From a virus, in IMG/VR virus record IMGVR_UViG_3300008120_000016, positions 1 to 64,000 of that record: 64,000 nt of DNA; one strand, 5' to 3'. Below are positions 41,306-50,403 of this stretch, piece after piece. Every line of letters starts with the position of its first letter. The first letter of the stretch is position 1. The position numbers and the translations under genes are program-made. Under the pieces are notes generated by a model, which saw only the letters and a program-made list of their open reading frames with translations, was not told the DNA's origin and made no database searches.

Positions 41306-41989
41306 ATGGCACAAGGAATCCTAATCATTGCAGAGTCCGGTACTGGTAAATCAACCAGTATTGAGACGTTAAACCCTCAAGAAACATTTATTATAAATGT
41401 TGCAAACAAACCACTTCCATTCAAAGGATGGAGAAAAAAGTATGTTACATGGAGTAAAGAAAACCCTGGGGGTAATCTTTATGACAAGGCTGGTCCAGAA
41501 AACATTGAAGCATGTTTACGTTACATTAATGAAAAACGACCTGAAATTAAAAACATTGTTGTAGATGATTTTCAGTACATGAGCTCATTTGAATTTTTCG
41601 ATAAGGCAAATGAGAAAGGTTATGAAAAATTTACCCAAATCGGTGCTCATCTAGCTCGTATTGCACGTATGCCAAAAGATATGAGAGAAGATTTGCTTAT
41701 ATTTTTCTTAACACATGCTGAGGAAGCTACTGATTTAGAAGGTAAACGTAAGTATAAGGCAAAAACTATTGGTAAAATGGTTGATGAAAAACTTACATTG
41801 GAAGGATTATTTTCTATAGTTTTGTTTGGCAAAGCTAAGAAAAACAAAGATGGACAAATTCGTTATGTATTTGAAACTCAAACTACGGGTGATAATACAT
41901 GCAAAAGTCCAAAAGGTATGTTTGATAATTTCGAAATACCAAATGATTTGGCTTTTATTGTAAACTCTATAAAAGACTATGAGAATTAA
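41306..41989 (+). CDS. Sak4-like RecA-fold ATPase
   Basis: 227 residues with a near-N-terminal P-loop A-E-S-G-T-G-K-S (9-16), Walker B V-V-D-D-F-Q near 84-89, and a F-F-L-T-H segment. The compact RecA-like ATPase matches Sak4 (AAA_24) single-strand annealing proteins, which pair with an SSB. An SSB-like gene follows directly. Confidence 0.75.
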   Translation: MAQGILIIAESGTGKSTSIETLNPQETFIINVANKPLPFKGWRKKYVTWSKENPGGNLYDKAGPENIEACLRYINEKRPEIKNIVVDDFQYMSSFEFFDKANEKGYEKFTQIGAHLARIARMPKDMREDLLIFFLTHAEEATDLEGKRKYKAKTIGKMVDEKLTLEGLFSIVLFGKAKKNKDGQIRYVFETQTTGDNTCKSPKGMFDNFEIPNDLAFIVNSIKDYEN

Positions 41990-42024
41990 AAACTCTATTA
42001 TTTAACAAAAAAAAAAACAAAAAC

Positions 42025-42642
42025 ATGTTTAAAACAGAAGGACAAGACATCAAAGGTGGTGGTCTTGAAAAATCTCTACAACCTGGTGTGGTTAAAGCAC
42101 ACATCTATAGTGCAACAGTTAAAACTGCAAGCACTGGTAAAAAAGCTTTAGAATTTGTTTTAGAAGGACCTGCTATTGAAAATTTTGAAGGTTGGGCTAT
42201 TGACAAAAATGATCAAGAAGGACCTAAATTTAAAGGTGCTTCTTCTAGAGTTAGTGCAACTATTTATTCAAACGACTTCAATAGTGATGATGTTAATAAG
42301 AATGAAATTCTTAGCAAAATCATTGTAATTTCTAATGAGCTTGGTTTAAGAAAAGAAATTGATGAATTAGCAAGTGATAAATCTATTACATCAATTGAAC
42401 AATGGGTTGAAAAAGCTGTTAGTATTCTCAAGGATCAAGATCTTTATTGGTTTTTAGCAGGTAAAGAAGATATTTATAATGATAAACTCATTGTAAAGCT
42501 TTCATTACCAAAATACAAATTTTGTTCAGCTGATGAAGCAAAATTGAATAAATTTGATAAAACTAATAAGTATCACTTTAGTCCTTATGCGACTAAACCT
42601 GTATCAAGTTTTGAACCAGCTAATGACGATTTTAGTATGTAA
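42025..42642 (+). CDS. SSB-like protein
   Basis: 205 residues. The first 110 are strand-rich (V-K-A-H-I-Y-S-A-T-V, K-A-L-E-F-V-L-E-G), consistent with an OB fold, followed by helices and an acidic-aromatic tip P-A-N-D-D-F-S-M. Directly follows the Sak4-like gene, the usual recombinase-SSB pair. It probably coats single-stranded DNA at the fork. Confidence 0.65.
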   Translation: MFKTEGQDIKGGGLEKSLQPGVVKAHIYSATVKTASTGKKALEFVLEGPAIENFEGWAIDKNDQEGPKFKGASSRVSATIYSNDFNSDDVNKNEILSKIIVISNELGLRKEIDELASDKSITSIEQWVEKAVSILKDQDLYWFLAGKEDIYNDKLIVKLSLPKYKFCSADEAKLNKFDKTNKYHFSPYATKPVSSFEPANDDFSM

Positions 42643-42681
42643 TTCCTCTCGGTTTGTCATAGTTTTAGAGTTTAGAAATGC

Positions 42682-42716
42682 AAGAGGCTTGTTTCTACAA
42701 GCCTCTTAATTTTTTT
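42682..42716 (+). terminator. Strong terminator before primase
   Basis: AAGAGGCTTG/CAAGCCTCTT, 10 bp, then a T run. It falls 13 bp before the primase start, and an upstream in-frame ATG would lie inside the hairpin. Confidence 0.85.
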
Positions 42717-42728
42717 AATATTTTAGAT

Positions 42729-43712
42729 ATGTTTAAAACAAAAAACCTCGTAAATGATGTTAATGACGTTCCTGTTACATGGATATTTGAACATTTTTGT
42801 AATCTAAAAGAAAAACTTAAAGGTCAAGATGTTAAAATAAAATCTTTATTTAATGAAGAGAAAACACCTAGTATGTGTATTTATACTGATGAGTATAATA
42901 CCTATAGGTATAAAGATTTTTCATCCGGTAAATCAGGTAGTGCTATTAATTTAGTAAAGGATTTACATTCTTACACATATCATCAAGCTTGTAATAAAAT
43001 AGTTGAAATATATAATGATTATATTTTACATAAAGGAAAATATGATGTTGAATTATTTGAACAAGCTTCAAAGTATAAAGTAACTAAATTTACAGTTAGA
43101 CAATGGACTACACAAGATGAATACTATTGGACACAATATAACATTGGTTCAAGATTATTACACGAGCACAATGTCCGGCCTCTTTCTGTTTATTGTATGC
43201 AAAAAGATGATACAGAATTATGTATTAAAGGTTTGTATATATATGGTTATTTAAAAGAAGATGGTACACTTTATAAAATTTATCAGCCTAAAACACTTGA
43301 TAAAAAATTTATTAAAGTTAAATCCTACATACAAGGATTAGAACAATGTAAACCACCTTATAAGAATTTACTAATAACTTCAAGTTTAAAAGATTTGATG
43401 TCTATAAAATCTTTAAAACTTTCAAACATTAATGTTGTTGCCGCAGATTCAGAAAATAGTATGATCGAATCTGCTTATATAGAATCTTGGCAAAATCAAT
43501 ATGAAAACATATTAATTATGTTTGATAATGATGATGCAGGTATTCAGGCAATGGTTAAATACAAAGAAAAATATCCATTTATTAAAGTAGCTTTACTACC
43601 TTTAAGTAAAGATATTTCTGATAGTATAAAAGACCATGGAGTCAAAAAAGTTAAAGAGTATCTTGTGCCAATATTAAACAAGAAAATAAATGAAAAGGAA
43701 GAAAATAGTTAA
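42729..43712 (+). CDS. TOPRIM DNA primase
   Basis: 327 residues from the ATG at 42729, chosen because the earlier in-frame ATG (42678) lies in a terminator hairpin. An N-terminal zinc-finger-less binding region with S-L-F-N-E-E-K-T-P-S-M recalls the primase N-terminal loop. A TOPRIM fold with I-M-F-D-N-D-D-A-G near 262-268 carries the metal-binding D-x-D. Makes RNA primers for the phage fork. Confidence 0.8.
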   Translation: MFKTKNLVNDVNDVPVTWIFEHFCNLKEKLKGQDVKIKSLFNEEKTPSMCIYTDEYNTYRYKDFSSGKSGSAINLVKDLHSYTYHQACNKIVEIYNDYILHKGKYDVELFEQASKYKVTKFTVRQWTTQDEYYWTQYNIGSRLLHEHNVRPLSVYCMQKDDTELCIKGLYIYGYLKEDGTLYKIYQPKTLDKKFIKVKSYIQGLEQCKPPYKNLLITSSLKDLMSIKSLKLSNINVVAADSENSMIESAYIESWQNQYENILIMFDNDDAGIQAMVKYKEKYPFIKVALLPLSKDISDSIKDHGVKKVKEYLVPILNKKINEKEENS

Positions 43713-44094
43713 TAAACCTAAAAAAGCTACAACACCAAAACCTAGAAATGCAGGCACTATGACAGAGTCAGCTTTTTGGGGGTTTATTAGAAGTGCTTTG
43801 AGACAAAAGTCTAGATGGTGGAAACCCATTACACAATGTAAACAAAAATCTAGAAGACCTTATAGAGGTCCTAACAAAAGACAAAAGTTTGAATATCAGT
43901 GTAATAGTTGTAAAAATTGGTTTCCAGAAAAAAACATCAATGTAGATCATATTGTACCTGCCGGTACACTCAAATGTGCTAACGATCTTCCAGGGTTTGT
44001 AGAAAGGCTATTTTGTGAAGCTGGAGCTTTACAAGTGCTTTGCACAACTTGTCATGATTTAAAAACTAAAAATGAAAAAAATGGCTATCATTGA
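43690..44094 (+). CDS. HNH endonuclease
   Basis: 134 residues. A basic N-terminal tail leads to a zinc knuckle (Cys 71 and 74), N-V-D-H-I-V-P-A-G (84-92) with the catalytic His, and C-T-T-C-H (118-122). It overlaps the primase gene by 23 bp and is set in the replication block, which suits a free-standing homing endonuclease or a resolvase-like role. Confidence 0.75.
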   Translation: MKRKKIVNKPKKATTPKPRNAGTMTESAFWGFIRSALRQKSRWWKPITQCKQKSRRPYRGPNKRQKFEYQCNSCKNWFPEKNINVDHIVPAGTLKCANDLPGFVERLFCEAGALQVLCTTCHDLKTKNEKNGYH

Positions 44095-44275
44095 AGAAGA
44101 TAAAATTCAATTATATCAAGAATTAATTGATGAAGTAGTAGCTGAAATACATCTTGGTTTACAAGAAAGAGATACAGAAGCTATTGAAGAACTTCTTAGA
44201 TTTTGTCCTACAGAAAATCTGATAGGATATTTACCAGAAAGATATCATAAAAACTTCAAACCTTTATTAAAATGA
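44072..44275 (+). CDS. Small acidic helical protein
   Basis: 67 residues, helical, E/L-rich. Overlaps both neighbours. Function unknown. Confidence 0.55.
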   Translation: MKKMAIIEEDKIQLYQELIDEVVAEIHLGLQERDTEAIEELLRFCPTENLIGYLPERYHKNFKPLLK

Positions 44276-44484
44276 ATTCTGAAAAAATAAAAAAACACAA
44301 AGATTTATTAAGTCAAGTTATTGATATTAATAATACTCTTATTGAAATACAGGAAGAAAAATTTAAAATTCTTACTGATTTTTTAGAATATGAAGAAGCT
44401 TTAACAACCGACAAAGCTACAGCAGCAAGAATTAAATCACTTTTAATAAGTATAGGTGTATGGCAGACTTCCACAACACAATAA
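44272..44484 (+). CDS. Small helical protein
   Basis: 70 residues, K/E/L-rich, with a likely coiled coil (about 12-45). Overlaps its upstream neighbour by 4 bp and the following start by one base. Function unknown. Confidence 0.55.
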   Translation: MNSEKIKKHKDLLSQVIDINNTLIEIQEEKFKILTDFLEYEEALTTDKATAARIKSLLISIGVWQTSTTQ

Positions 44485-44672
44485 TGGGTAAAAAATTCTA
44501 TCAAGCTGATGTTCCTGAGTTTATACATCAATTAAAAAGAATTGCAGATGCACTAGAAAAAGAAAAAAAAGAAGAAGAATTAGGAGATAAGTATAGTGCA
44601 ATAAAATCATTTGTTAAACTACACCCTGATGATAAAGAATTAGGGAAAAAAATTAGAGAAATATGGAGCTAG
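44484..44672 (+). CDS. Small charged coiled-coil protein
   Basis: 62 residues from the ATG at 44484 (MGKKFYQADV), which overlaps the previous stop as TAATG; an in-frame ATG at 44460 is less likely. A K/E-rich coiled coil is followed by a short D/K tail. Precedes the exonuclease gene with a 10-bp overlap. Confidence 0.55.
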   Translation: MGKKFYQADVPEFIHQLKRIADALEKEKKEEELGDKYSAIKSFVKLHPDDKELGKKIREIWS

Positions 44673-45691
44673 AAACAATTATGGAAGAGTCTATTAAAAA
44701 TTTAGAAAATGATTTTTATTCTAAACCTTTTGATTTTTCTTATAGCAGTTTGAATAAACTTATGTGGAATCCACAAGCTTTTTATCAAATGTATGTATTA
44801 GGAAATAGAGAGGAGAAAACTGAATCATATCTTGTTAATGGTAAAGTAATTCACTGTCTTCTTTTAGAACCAGAAAAGTTTGATGAGCAATTTATTGTTT
44901 CACCAAGCGTACTTCCTACAGGAAATACTAAAATAGTAGTAGACTCTGTATTTAGACATGCTGTTGAATTACAATCACAAGGTGATCAAAGAACAGAGTT
45001 TGTAGATTTTACTGATGCTGTGTTAGATGTATTGGTTGATATGAATCTTCATCAAGCACTTAAAACAGATCAACAGCGTATAGATAAAGTTTATACTTCA
45101 GAAGCTATAAATTATTGGAATTTTCTTGTAACTAAAGGAAATAAAACTCTTATTGATCAAGAAACTTATAATTTTTGTAAAACAGCAGTTGATATTGTAA
45201 AAACTGACGATATTATCTGTTCATTAATTGGTTGCAATAAGAACGACTTTGATAATAAAGAAGTGTTTAATGAGATACCACTAAGATCAATTATAAATGA
45301 TAAAAACTTTGGTATTAAGGGTATTATTGACAATTTAGTTATTGATCATGACAAGAAAATTTTGTATATTAATGATATAAAGACAAGCTCAAAAGATCTT
45401 AAAGATTTTTCTGAATCTATCGAATTTTATAATTATTGGTTACAAGCTTCAATTTATATAGCACTTGTTAGTAGTAATTTTATGGCACTAATAGACATGG
45501 GTTATGAACTCAAGTTTCATTTTGTTGTTATAGATAGAAACTATCAAACATATGCTTTTCCATTGACAAATCAAACTAGAGAAGCATGGTTTAAAAAGTT
45601 AACAACAGTGTTAGAGAAAGCAGAATGGCATTATTCAAATAAAAGTTATACATTGCCTTATGAATTTGCTCTACAAACAGTTACACTTTAA
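44663..45691 (+). CDS. RecE/exonuclease VIII-like PD-(D/E)XK nuclease
   Basis: 342 residues. S-Y-S-S-L-N-K-L at 26-33, G-K-V-I-H-C-L-L-L-E-P (about 64-74), a metal-site strand I-I-D-N-L-V-I with D, then N-D-I-K-T-S-S (about 235-241) with the D-x-K, and Q-A-S-I-Y near 262. This is the order of RecE/ExoVIII-type exonucleases. It resects double-strand ends so that the Sak4-like ATPase can anneal single strands. Confidence 0.8.
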   Translation: MELETIMEESIKNLENDFYSKPFDFSYSSLNKLMWNPQAFYQMYVLGNREEKTESYLVNGKVIHCLLLEPEKFDEQFIVSPSVLPTGNTKIVVDSVFRHAVELQSQGDQRTEFVDFTDAVLDVLVDMNLHQALKTDQQRIDKVYTSEAINYWNFLVTKGNKTLIDQETYNFCKTAVDIVKTDDIICSLIGCNKNDFDNKEVFNEIPLRSIINDKNFGIKGIIDNLVIDHDKKILYINDIKTSSKDLKDFSESIEFYNYWLQASIYIALVSSNFMALIDMGYELKFHFVVIDRNYQTYAFPLTNQTREAWFKKLTTVLEKAEWHYSNKSYTLPYEFALQTVTL

Positions 45692-45704
45692 ACAAGATAA
45701 TGAA

Positions 45705-46265
45705 ATGATAGATAAACTCTATGGTAAATATTTTCAAAAATCAAGATCATTTTTATTTCCTGCTTTAGGAATTAAAAAGCAGAGTCATATAACTCCTTCT
45801 GGAACCTATTTATGCATAGAAGATAAAATCCGAGTTGAGGATTTGAAATTAATATGTACTTACAGGGATGATGGATCACAGGGATTTAAAACTTTTGAAG
45901 AGCAAATGCTCGTCGGAAATCCACTATTTGTTGAAAAATTTAAAGTGGATGGGTTTAGTATCTATGTGTTTGATTTAGAAATATATTCACAAGATTATAT
46001 CAATTTTTTATTAGGTAAATATTCAAAATTATCAAATCAATTAAAAAAAGCTATTAGATTGTATTATGGTGAAAGTTCACCAGAATATAAATTTATAGAT
46101 AGCTATTTATACCCGGATAAATATTTTGAAGTTTATGCTAAACTTTTAGGAGTTAGCATAAGTACATTGAAAAAAATTGGAGAATTATGTAATCCTGTAG
46201 ATATTGATAAAGAAACATTAAAAATTCCCTTAGAAGAGCTATCTAAATTAAATAAAATGATATAG
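45705..46265 (+). CDS. Hypothetical protein
   Basis: 186 residues from the ATG at 45705 (MIDKLYGKYF), chosen because the earlier in-frame ATG at 45660 would overlap the nuclease gene. Beta-rich first half, helical second half ending with a P-V-D-I-D-K-E segment. Unrecognised. Confidence 0.6.
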   Translation: MIDKLYGKYFQKSRSFLFPALGIKKQSHITPSGTYLCIEDKIRVEDLKLICTYRDDGSQGFKTFEEQMLVGNPLFVEKFKVDGFSIYVFDLEIYSQDYINFLLGKYSKLSNQLKKAIRLYYGESSPEYKFIDSYLYPDKYFEVYAKLLGVSISTLKKIGELCNPVDIDKETLKIPLEELSKLNKMI

Positions 46266-46285
46266 ATTTGTAAAAAAACCAATCA

Positions 46286-46681
46286 ATGGAAAAAACAATG
46301 TTATTAATTACTTCAAGTTGGGGAAGTAAGAAAACTTTTAAAATGATCCCAGCTAGTTCAAATTCAGTGTATAATGAAGTTATTTTTGATTTAGATAGTA
46401 AAGTTCTTGCTTTAATATCTAAAGAGAAAAAAGACTCATTACATATGCTACCTAAGCTTAATGAATTTGGAGATCCTGAAATTATGAAAATCGGTAAACG
46501 TGCTAATGGTAAAGAATTTAAGGAAGAACGTAAAAACTTAGAAACTTACTATGAATATTATATTGAAGATTTAAATGAGATTAAATATTTTATTGATAAA
46601 GTTGCTATTAATGCTGCTGATTTTAATTTTAATCAATATCTTGAATCTTCTGAAAAAGCACACGTATCATCACTTTTATAA
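46286..46681 (+). CDS. Hypothetical protein
   Basis: 131 residues, alpha/beta with K/E-rich centre, ending in the helix S-E-K-A-H-V-S-S-L-L. Followed by a strong terminator before the polymerase. Function unknown. Confidence 0.6.
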   Translation: MEKTMLLITSSWGSKKTFKMIPASSNSVYNEVIFDLDSKVLALISKEKKDSLHMLPKLNEFGDPEIMKIGKRANGKEFKEERKNLETYYEYYIEDLNEIKYFIDKVAINAADFNFNQYLESSEKAHVSSLL

Positions 46682-46698
46682 CCCATCAGCATAGAAGG

Positions 46699-46725
46699 AA
46701 GGCAGACATTTGTCTGCCTTTTTTT
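46699..46725 (+). terminator. Strong terminator before polB
   Basis: AAGGCAGACA/TGTCTGCCTT stem and seven T. It ends six bases before the first ATG (46731) that could start the polymerase free of the hairpin. Confidence 0.9.
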
Positions 46726-46766
46726 GTCACATGTCACGGGGAAACAGCTTAACTGAATTATATCAT

Positions 46767-48692
46767 ATGAATGATATACACTACGTAATGGACTATGAAA
46801 CAATTTGTAATTGTTTTATTGCCGTTTTTGAACATTATAAAACTGATGAAAGAAAGGTTTTTGTTATTCATGACTCACGTAATGACTTGCCTGATTTTAT
46901 TAACTTTTTAAATGAAAATAAAAGTAGAAATCAATGGCATATTTCATTTAACGGATTAAGTTTTGATGCACAAATAACACAAAAAATAATTGATAAACAA
47001 AAAGAACTCTTAAAGCTTAATACTCAACAAATTGTAGAGTTTATTTACAATTATGCTCAAAGTGTAATTAGCAAATCAAACAAAAATGAATTCTTAGAAT
47101 ATGCTCCATATAAGCTTAAAATAAAGCAAATTGATCTTTTTAAGCTTAACCACTGGGATAATAAAGCTAAGATGAGTGGTTTAAAATGGATACAATATTC
47201 TATGGATTGGCAGAATGTAGAAGAAATGCCACATCCTCACTTTGAACCTGTGACAGATGTTCACACTTTGAATTCAATAATTAACTATTGTATAAATGAT
47301 GTTAAATCGACCAAACAAGTATTAAGTCTATCAAAAGAACAAATACTTTTAAGAAAAACTTTAACAAATGAATACAATATTGATTTATTTAATGCATCAG
47401 AACCTAGAATATCTAAAGAACTCTTTCTTTATTTCTTAGAAAAGAAAACCGGTATTGAAAAATCTCACTTAAAAACACTTCGGACACCTAGATCACACAT
47501 TGTATTAGCAGATTGCATACTACCTTACGTAAGTTTTCAAACTCCTGAATTTAAAAAAGTCATAGATTATTTTAAATCTAAAATTATTACATCTACTAAA
47601 GATGGGTTTAAATATAGTTTAGATTTTAAAGGAGTTAAAACAGACTATGGTTTAGGTGGTATACATGGTGCAGCATCAGCAGGTGTATATGAAGCTAAGC
47701 CCGGATGGACAATAATGACATCGGACGTTACTAGTTTCTATCCTAATCTAGCTATTAAAAATGGTTTTCACCCAGCTCATCTTCCTCAGAAAGAGTTTTG
47801 TGAGCTGTATGAATGGTTCTTTGAGGAAAGAAAAAAGTATCCTAAAACTGATCCAAAAAACTATGTGTATAAGATTATCCTTAATAGTACATATGGTTTG
47901 ACAGGTGACGAAAATAGTTTCCTATATGACCCCAAGATGACTATGCAGATTACTATTAATGGTCAGCTATTATTATCAAAACTTGCAGAAATGTTAAGTT
48001 TTGCTATTCCAGAAGGTCAGCCTCTTATGCTAAACACGGATGGTTTAGAAATGATGATTCCAAGTGATAAAGTAGAAATATATATGAAAGCATGTGAAGA
48101 GTGGGAAAAACTTACACAACTTTCATTAGAGCATGATCAATATAGCAAAATGATCATACGAGATGTAAATAACTACATGGCTGTAAACACAGCAGGAAAA
48201 GTAAAATGTAAAGGTGCTTTTGAATGGGAAGATTTAGAAAAAAAGAAAGTAGCTATTCTTCATAAGAATAAATCTTTTTTGATTATTCCTAAAGCTATAT
48301 ATGCATTCTTTGTTCATGGTACAAAACCAGAGGATTTCTTAAAAGATAATCAAAATATCTTTGATTATTGTGCCGGTGTAAAAGCTAAAGCTGGTTGGTA
48401 TTTTGAAGAAAGAAAGTTAGAAAATGGCGAATTAGTTATTCAAAAGTTACAAAAAATCATAAGATATTATATTTCTAATAACGGTAGTAAACTAGTAAAA
48501 TGCCATAATGATGGTAGAGAAATACAAGTAGAATCCGGTGAATGGTTACAAACAACAATTAATAAAATTGATGATGTTGATATTAGCAAGTATAATATTA
48601 ATACGAAATATTATTTACAAGAGATTTATAAAGAAATAGAAAACATACAAAACGTTTCTTATAAATCGTTTAAACAATTATCTTTATTTTAA
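46767..48692 (+). CDS. Family B DNA polymerase with exonuclease domain
   Basis: 641 residues from 46767 (MNDIHYVMDYE); 46731 is also possible, while the longest frame from 46710 starts inside the terminator. Exonuclease motifs: D-Y-E (Exo I), F-N-G-L-S-F-D (Exo II), Y-C-I-N-D (Exo III). Polymerase motifs: S-D-V-T-S-F-Y-P (A), K-I-I-L-N-S-T-Y-G (B) and L-N-T-D-G (C). Motif C normally reads D-T-D, but here the first Asp is Asn. This should be the phage replicative polymerase. Confidence 0.85.
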   Translation: MNDIHYVMDYETICNCFIAVFEHYKTDERKVFVIHDSRNDLPDFINFLNENKSRNQWHISFNGLSFDAQITQKIIDKQKELLKLNTQQIVEFIYNYAQSVISKSNKNEFLEYAPYKLKIKQIDLFKLNHWDNKAKMSGLKWIQYSMDWQNVEEMPHPHFEPVTDVHTLNSIINYCINDVKSTKQVLSLSKEQILLRKTLTNEYNIDLFNASEPRISKELFLYFLEKKTGIEKSHLKTLRTPRSHIVLADCILPYVSFQTPEFKKVIDYFKSKIITSTKDGFKYSLDFKGVKTDYGLGGIHGAASAGVYEAKPGWTIMTSDVTSFYPNLAIKNGFHPAHLPQKEFCELYEWFFEERKKYPKTDPKNYVYKIILNSTYGLTGDENSFLYDPKMTMQITINGQLLLSKLAEMLSFAIPEGQPLMLNTDGLEMMIPSDKVEIYMKACEEWEKLTQLSLEHDQYSKMIIRDVNNYMAVNTAGKVKCKGAFEWEDLEKKKVAILHKNKSFLIIPKAIYAFFVHGTKPEDFLKDNQNIFDYCAGVKAKAGWYFEERKLENGELVIQKLQKIIRYYISNNGSKLVKCHNDGREIQVESGEWLQTTINKIDDVDISKYNINTKYYLQEIYKEIENIQNVSYKSFKQLSLF

Positions 48693-48704
48693 AAATCAAC
48701 AACT

Positions 48705-49550
48705 ATGCCTCCTAAAGTTCCTATTTACACAGAACAACAATTAAGACAAGTACCTCTCCCTACACATGGTGGGAGATATGCTGTTGTTCCACACGGGGAT
48801 GTTATAGACGAAGTTAAAAAACAGCTTAATAATGCTGGATTAACAATTAGAGAAGTTATTTATAAAATGACTTCGGACGGACAAGTAGCTCAAGGTATTT
48901 ATTATCTTGAAGAGGCTACAATACAAGAAATGGGTATGATGTTTGCCTGGTCTAATAGTTATAATAAAACTATGAGATTTAAATGTGCAATAGGTGCTCA
49001 TGTATTTGTTTGTGGTAATGGTGTTTTACGTGGAGATATGGGAAATTATTCTCGTAAACATTCTGGTACAGCAAAGCAAGATGTGTTTAATCAAATTCAA
49101 GATCAGATAACAAATGCATTATCTCATTATAATTCATTAATAGCTGATAAGCAATTGTTAGAAAATGTTATTCTTACTCCTAGAGATAAGGGTCAAATAT
49201 TAGGAGAATTATTTGCTAACGATGAGATTCTTACTCTTACTCAAGTAGGTATTGTAAAACGTGAGATAGACAAGCCGTCCCACAATTACAATTCACATTT
49301 GAATTCAGCGTGGACTATGTATAATCACATTACACTAGCCCTAAAAGAATCACATCCATCCACTTATTTAAAAGATCATGAAAGAGTTCATGAATACTTT
49401 GTAAATAAATATGGTCAGTTAGTAACTGCTAAAATTCCTATGGAAGAAGTTGCTGATGTTCAAGGAGAACCAGATTTTGAAGAGCAATCTGTGTTATCTT
49501 TACCTGGATCTGATTTTGATATTGATAAATTAGGTGTGAATTTTATGTAA
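48705..49550 (+). CDS. DUF932-like protein with DFDID tail
   Basis: 281 residues. The beta-rich core (I-G-A-H-V-F-V-C-G-N-G-V) and helix-rich second half recall DUF932 phage proteins. The tail ends G-S-D-F-D-I-D-K-L-G-V-N-F-M, and G-S-D-F-D-I-D-K is identical to the polymerase metal loop of the giant ORF at the right edge. The tail looks acidic and flexible. Follows PolB by 12 bp. Confidence 0.65.
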   Translation: MPPKVPIYTEQQLRQVPLPTHGGRYAVVPHGDVIDEVKKQLNNAGLTIREVIYKMTSDGQVAQGIYYLEEATIQEMGMMFAWSNSYNKTMRFKCAIGAHVFVCGNGVLRGDMGNYSRKHSGTAKQDVFNQIQDQITNALSHYNSLIADKQLLENVILTPRDKGQILGELFANDEILTLTQVGIVKREIDKPSHNYNSHLNSAWTMYNHITLALKESHPSTYLKDHERVHEYFVNKYGQLVTAKIPMEEVADVQGEPDFEEQSVLSLPGSDFDIDKLGVNFM

Positions 49551-49564
49551 TACTAACTAAACTA

Positions 49565-49590
49565 AAGGGGGGTGAAAACCCCCTTCTAGT
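49565..49590 (+). terminator. Rho-independent terminator
   Basis: AAGGGGGG...CCCCCTT stem with a GAAAA-type loop. Ends the polymerase operon. Confidence 0.8.
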
Positions 49591-49608
49591 TTATATTAAA
49601 CTATTAAT

Positions 49609-49707
49609 ATGATAGAACACAAAAATTATCAAAGAAAAAATACTTTTACAGGTTGGGTGTATCATATTTATCTTGTAATTTTATCAATGTTTAGTAATCC
49701 AAGATAA
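49609..49707 (+). CDS. Short membrane-like peptide
   Basis: 32 residues with a hydrophobic second half (V-Y-H-I-Y-L-V-I-L). Its stop codon adjoins the kinase ATG. May be a leader peptide or small membrane peptide. Confidence 0.4.
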   Translation: MIEHKNYQRKNTFTGWVYHIYLVILSMFSNPR

Positions 49708-50403
49708 ATGATAATAGGTATTAATGGTTATAGTGGTTCTGGAAAAGACACATTAGGTGTATTAATACAATATATAAATTGTTTTAATGTAGGAGAAGTA
49801 TCTATAGAAGATATACTAAATGATTATACATCTCATCAATGGTGGCTTGAAGAACAATCAGGTTGGGAAATTAAAAAATATGCCGGCAAACTTAAAACCA
49901 TAGGATCTTTGTTAACAGGGATACCAGTTGAAAAGTTTGAGGATCAAGAATTCAAAAAAACAAGACTCTCAAGTGAATGGAACATTCACGGTATGCCAAT
50001 GACAGTGAGAGAATTTTTGCAGAAACTTGGTACTGATGCATTAAGAGATGGGTTACACTCAAATGCATGGGTAAATGCTTTATTTGCTGATTATAAAAAA
50101 GAATTTTCAGAGTGCGGTGTTAGTAAAGCAGGTACAACAATAAATTGTGCAAAATACCCAAACTGGGTTATTACAGATGTTAGATTCCCTAACGAAGCTA
50201 AAGCCATTAAAGATAGAGGTGGGGTAATGATTAGAATTGATAGACCATTTGTAAAACCTATTAATAATCATCCATCAGAAATAAGTTTAGATACTTGGAA
50301 ATTTGATTACAAAATTGCAAACGTCTCAGATTTAGTATCTCTAAAGTTTACAATTAAAAACATTTTAGAAGAAGTTAATGAAAATAATAAAACAAAAAAC
50401 TAA
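49708..50403 (+). CDS. Deoxynucleoside monophosphate kinase
   Basis: 231 residues with the N-terminal P-loop G-Y-S-G-S-G-K-D (7-14), a Q-K-L-G-T-D-A-L-R segment near 105-113 and a LID-like stretch, as in T4 gp1-type dNMP kinases. It should phosphorylate dNMPs toward dNTPs. It overlaps the SplB-like gene by 26 bp. Confidence 0.75.
   Translation: MIIGINGYSGSGKDTLGVLIQYINCFNVGEVSIEDILNDYTSHQWWLEEQSGWEIKKYAGKLKTIGSLLTGIPVEKFEDQEFKKTRLSSEWNIHGMPMTVREFLQKLGTDALRDGLHSNAWVNALFADYKKEFSECGVSKAGTTINCAKYPNWVITDVRFPNEAKAIKDRGGVMIRIDRPFVKPINNHPSEISLDTWKFDYKIANVSDLVSLKFTIKNILEEVNENNKTKN

Noticed and set aside
42678-42728. Upstream in-frame start of the primase
   Set aside because: That start precedes a strong terminator hairpin within the frame; 42729 gives a normal N-terminus.
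46710-46766. Upstream start of the polymerase
   Set aside because: The first codons overlap the terminator stem and T run; 46767, or possibly 46731, is more plausible.
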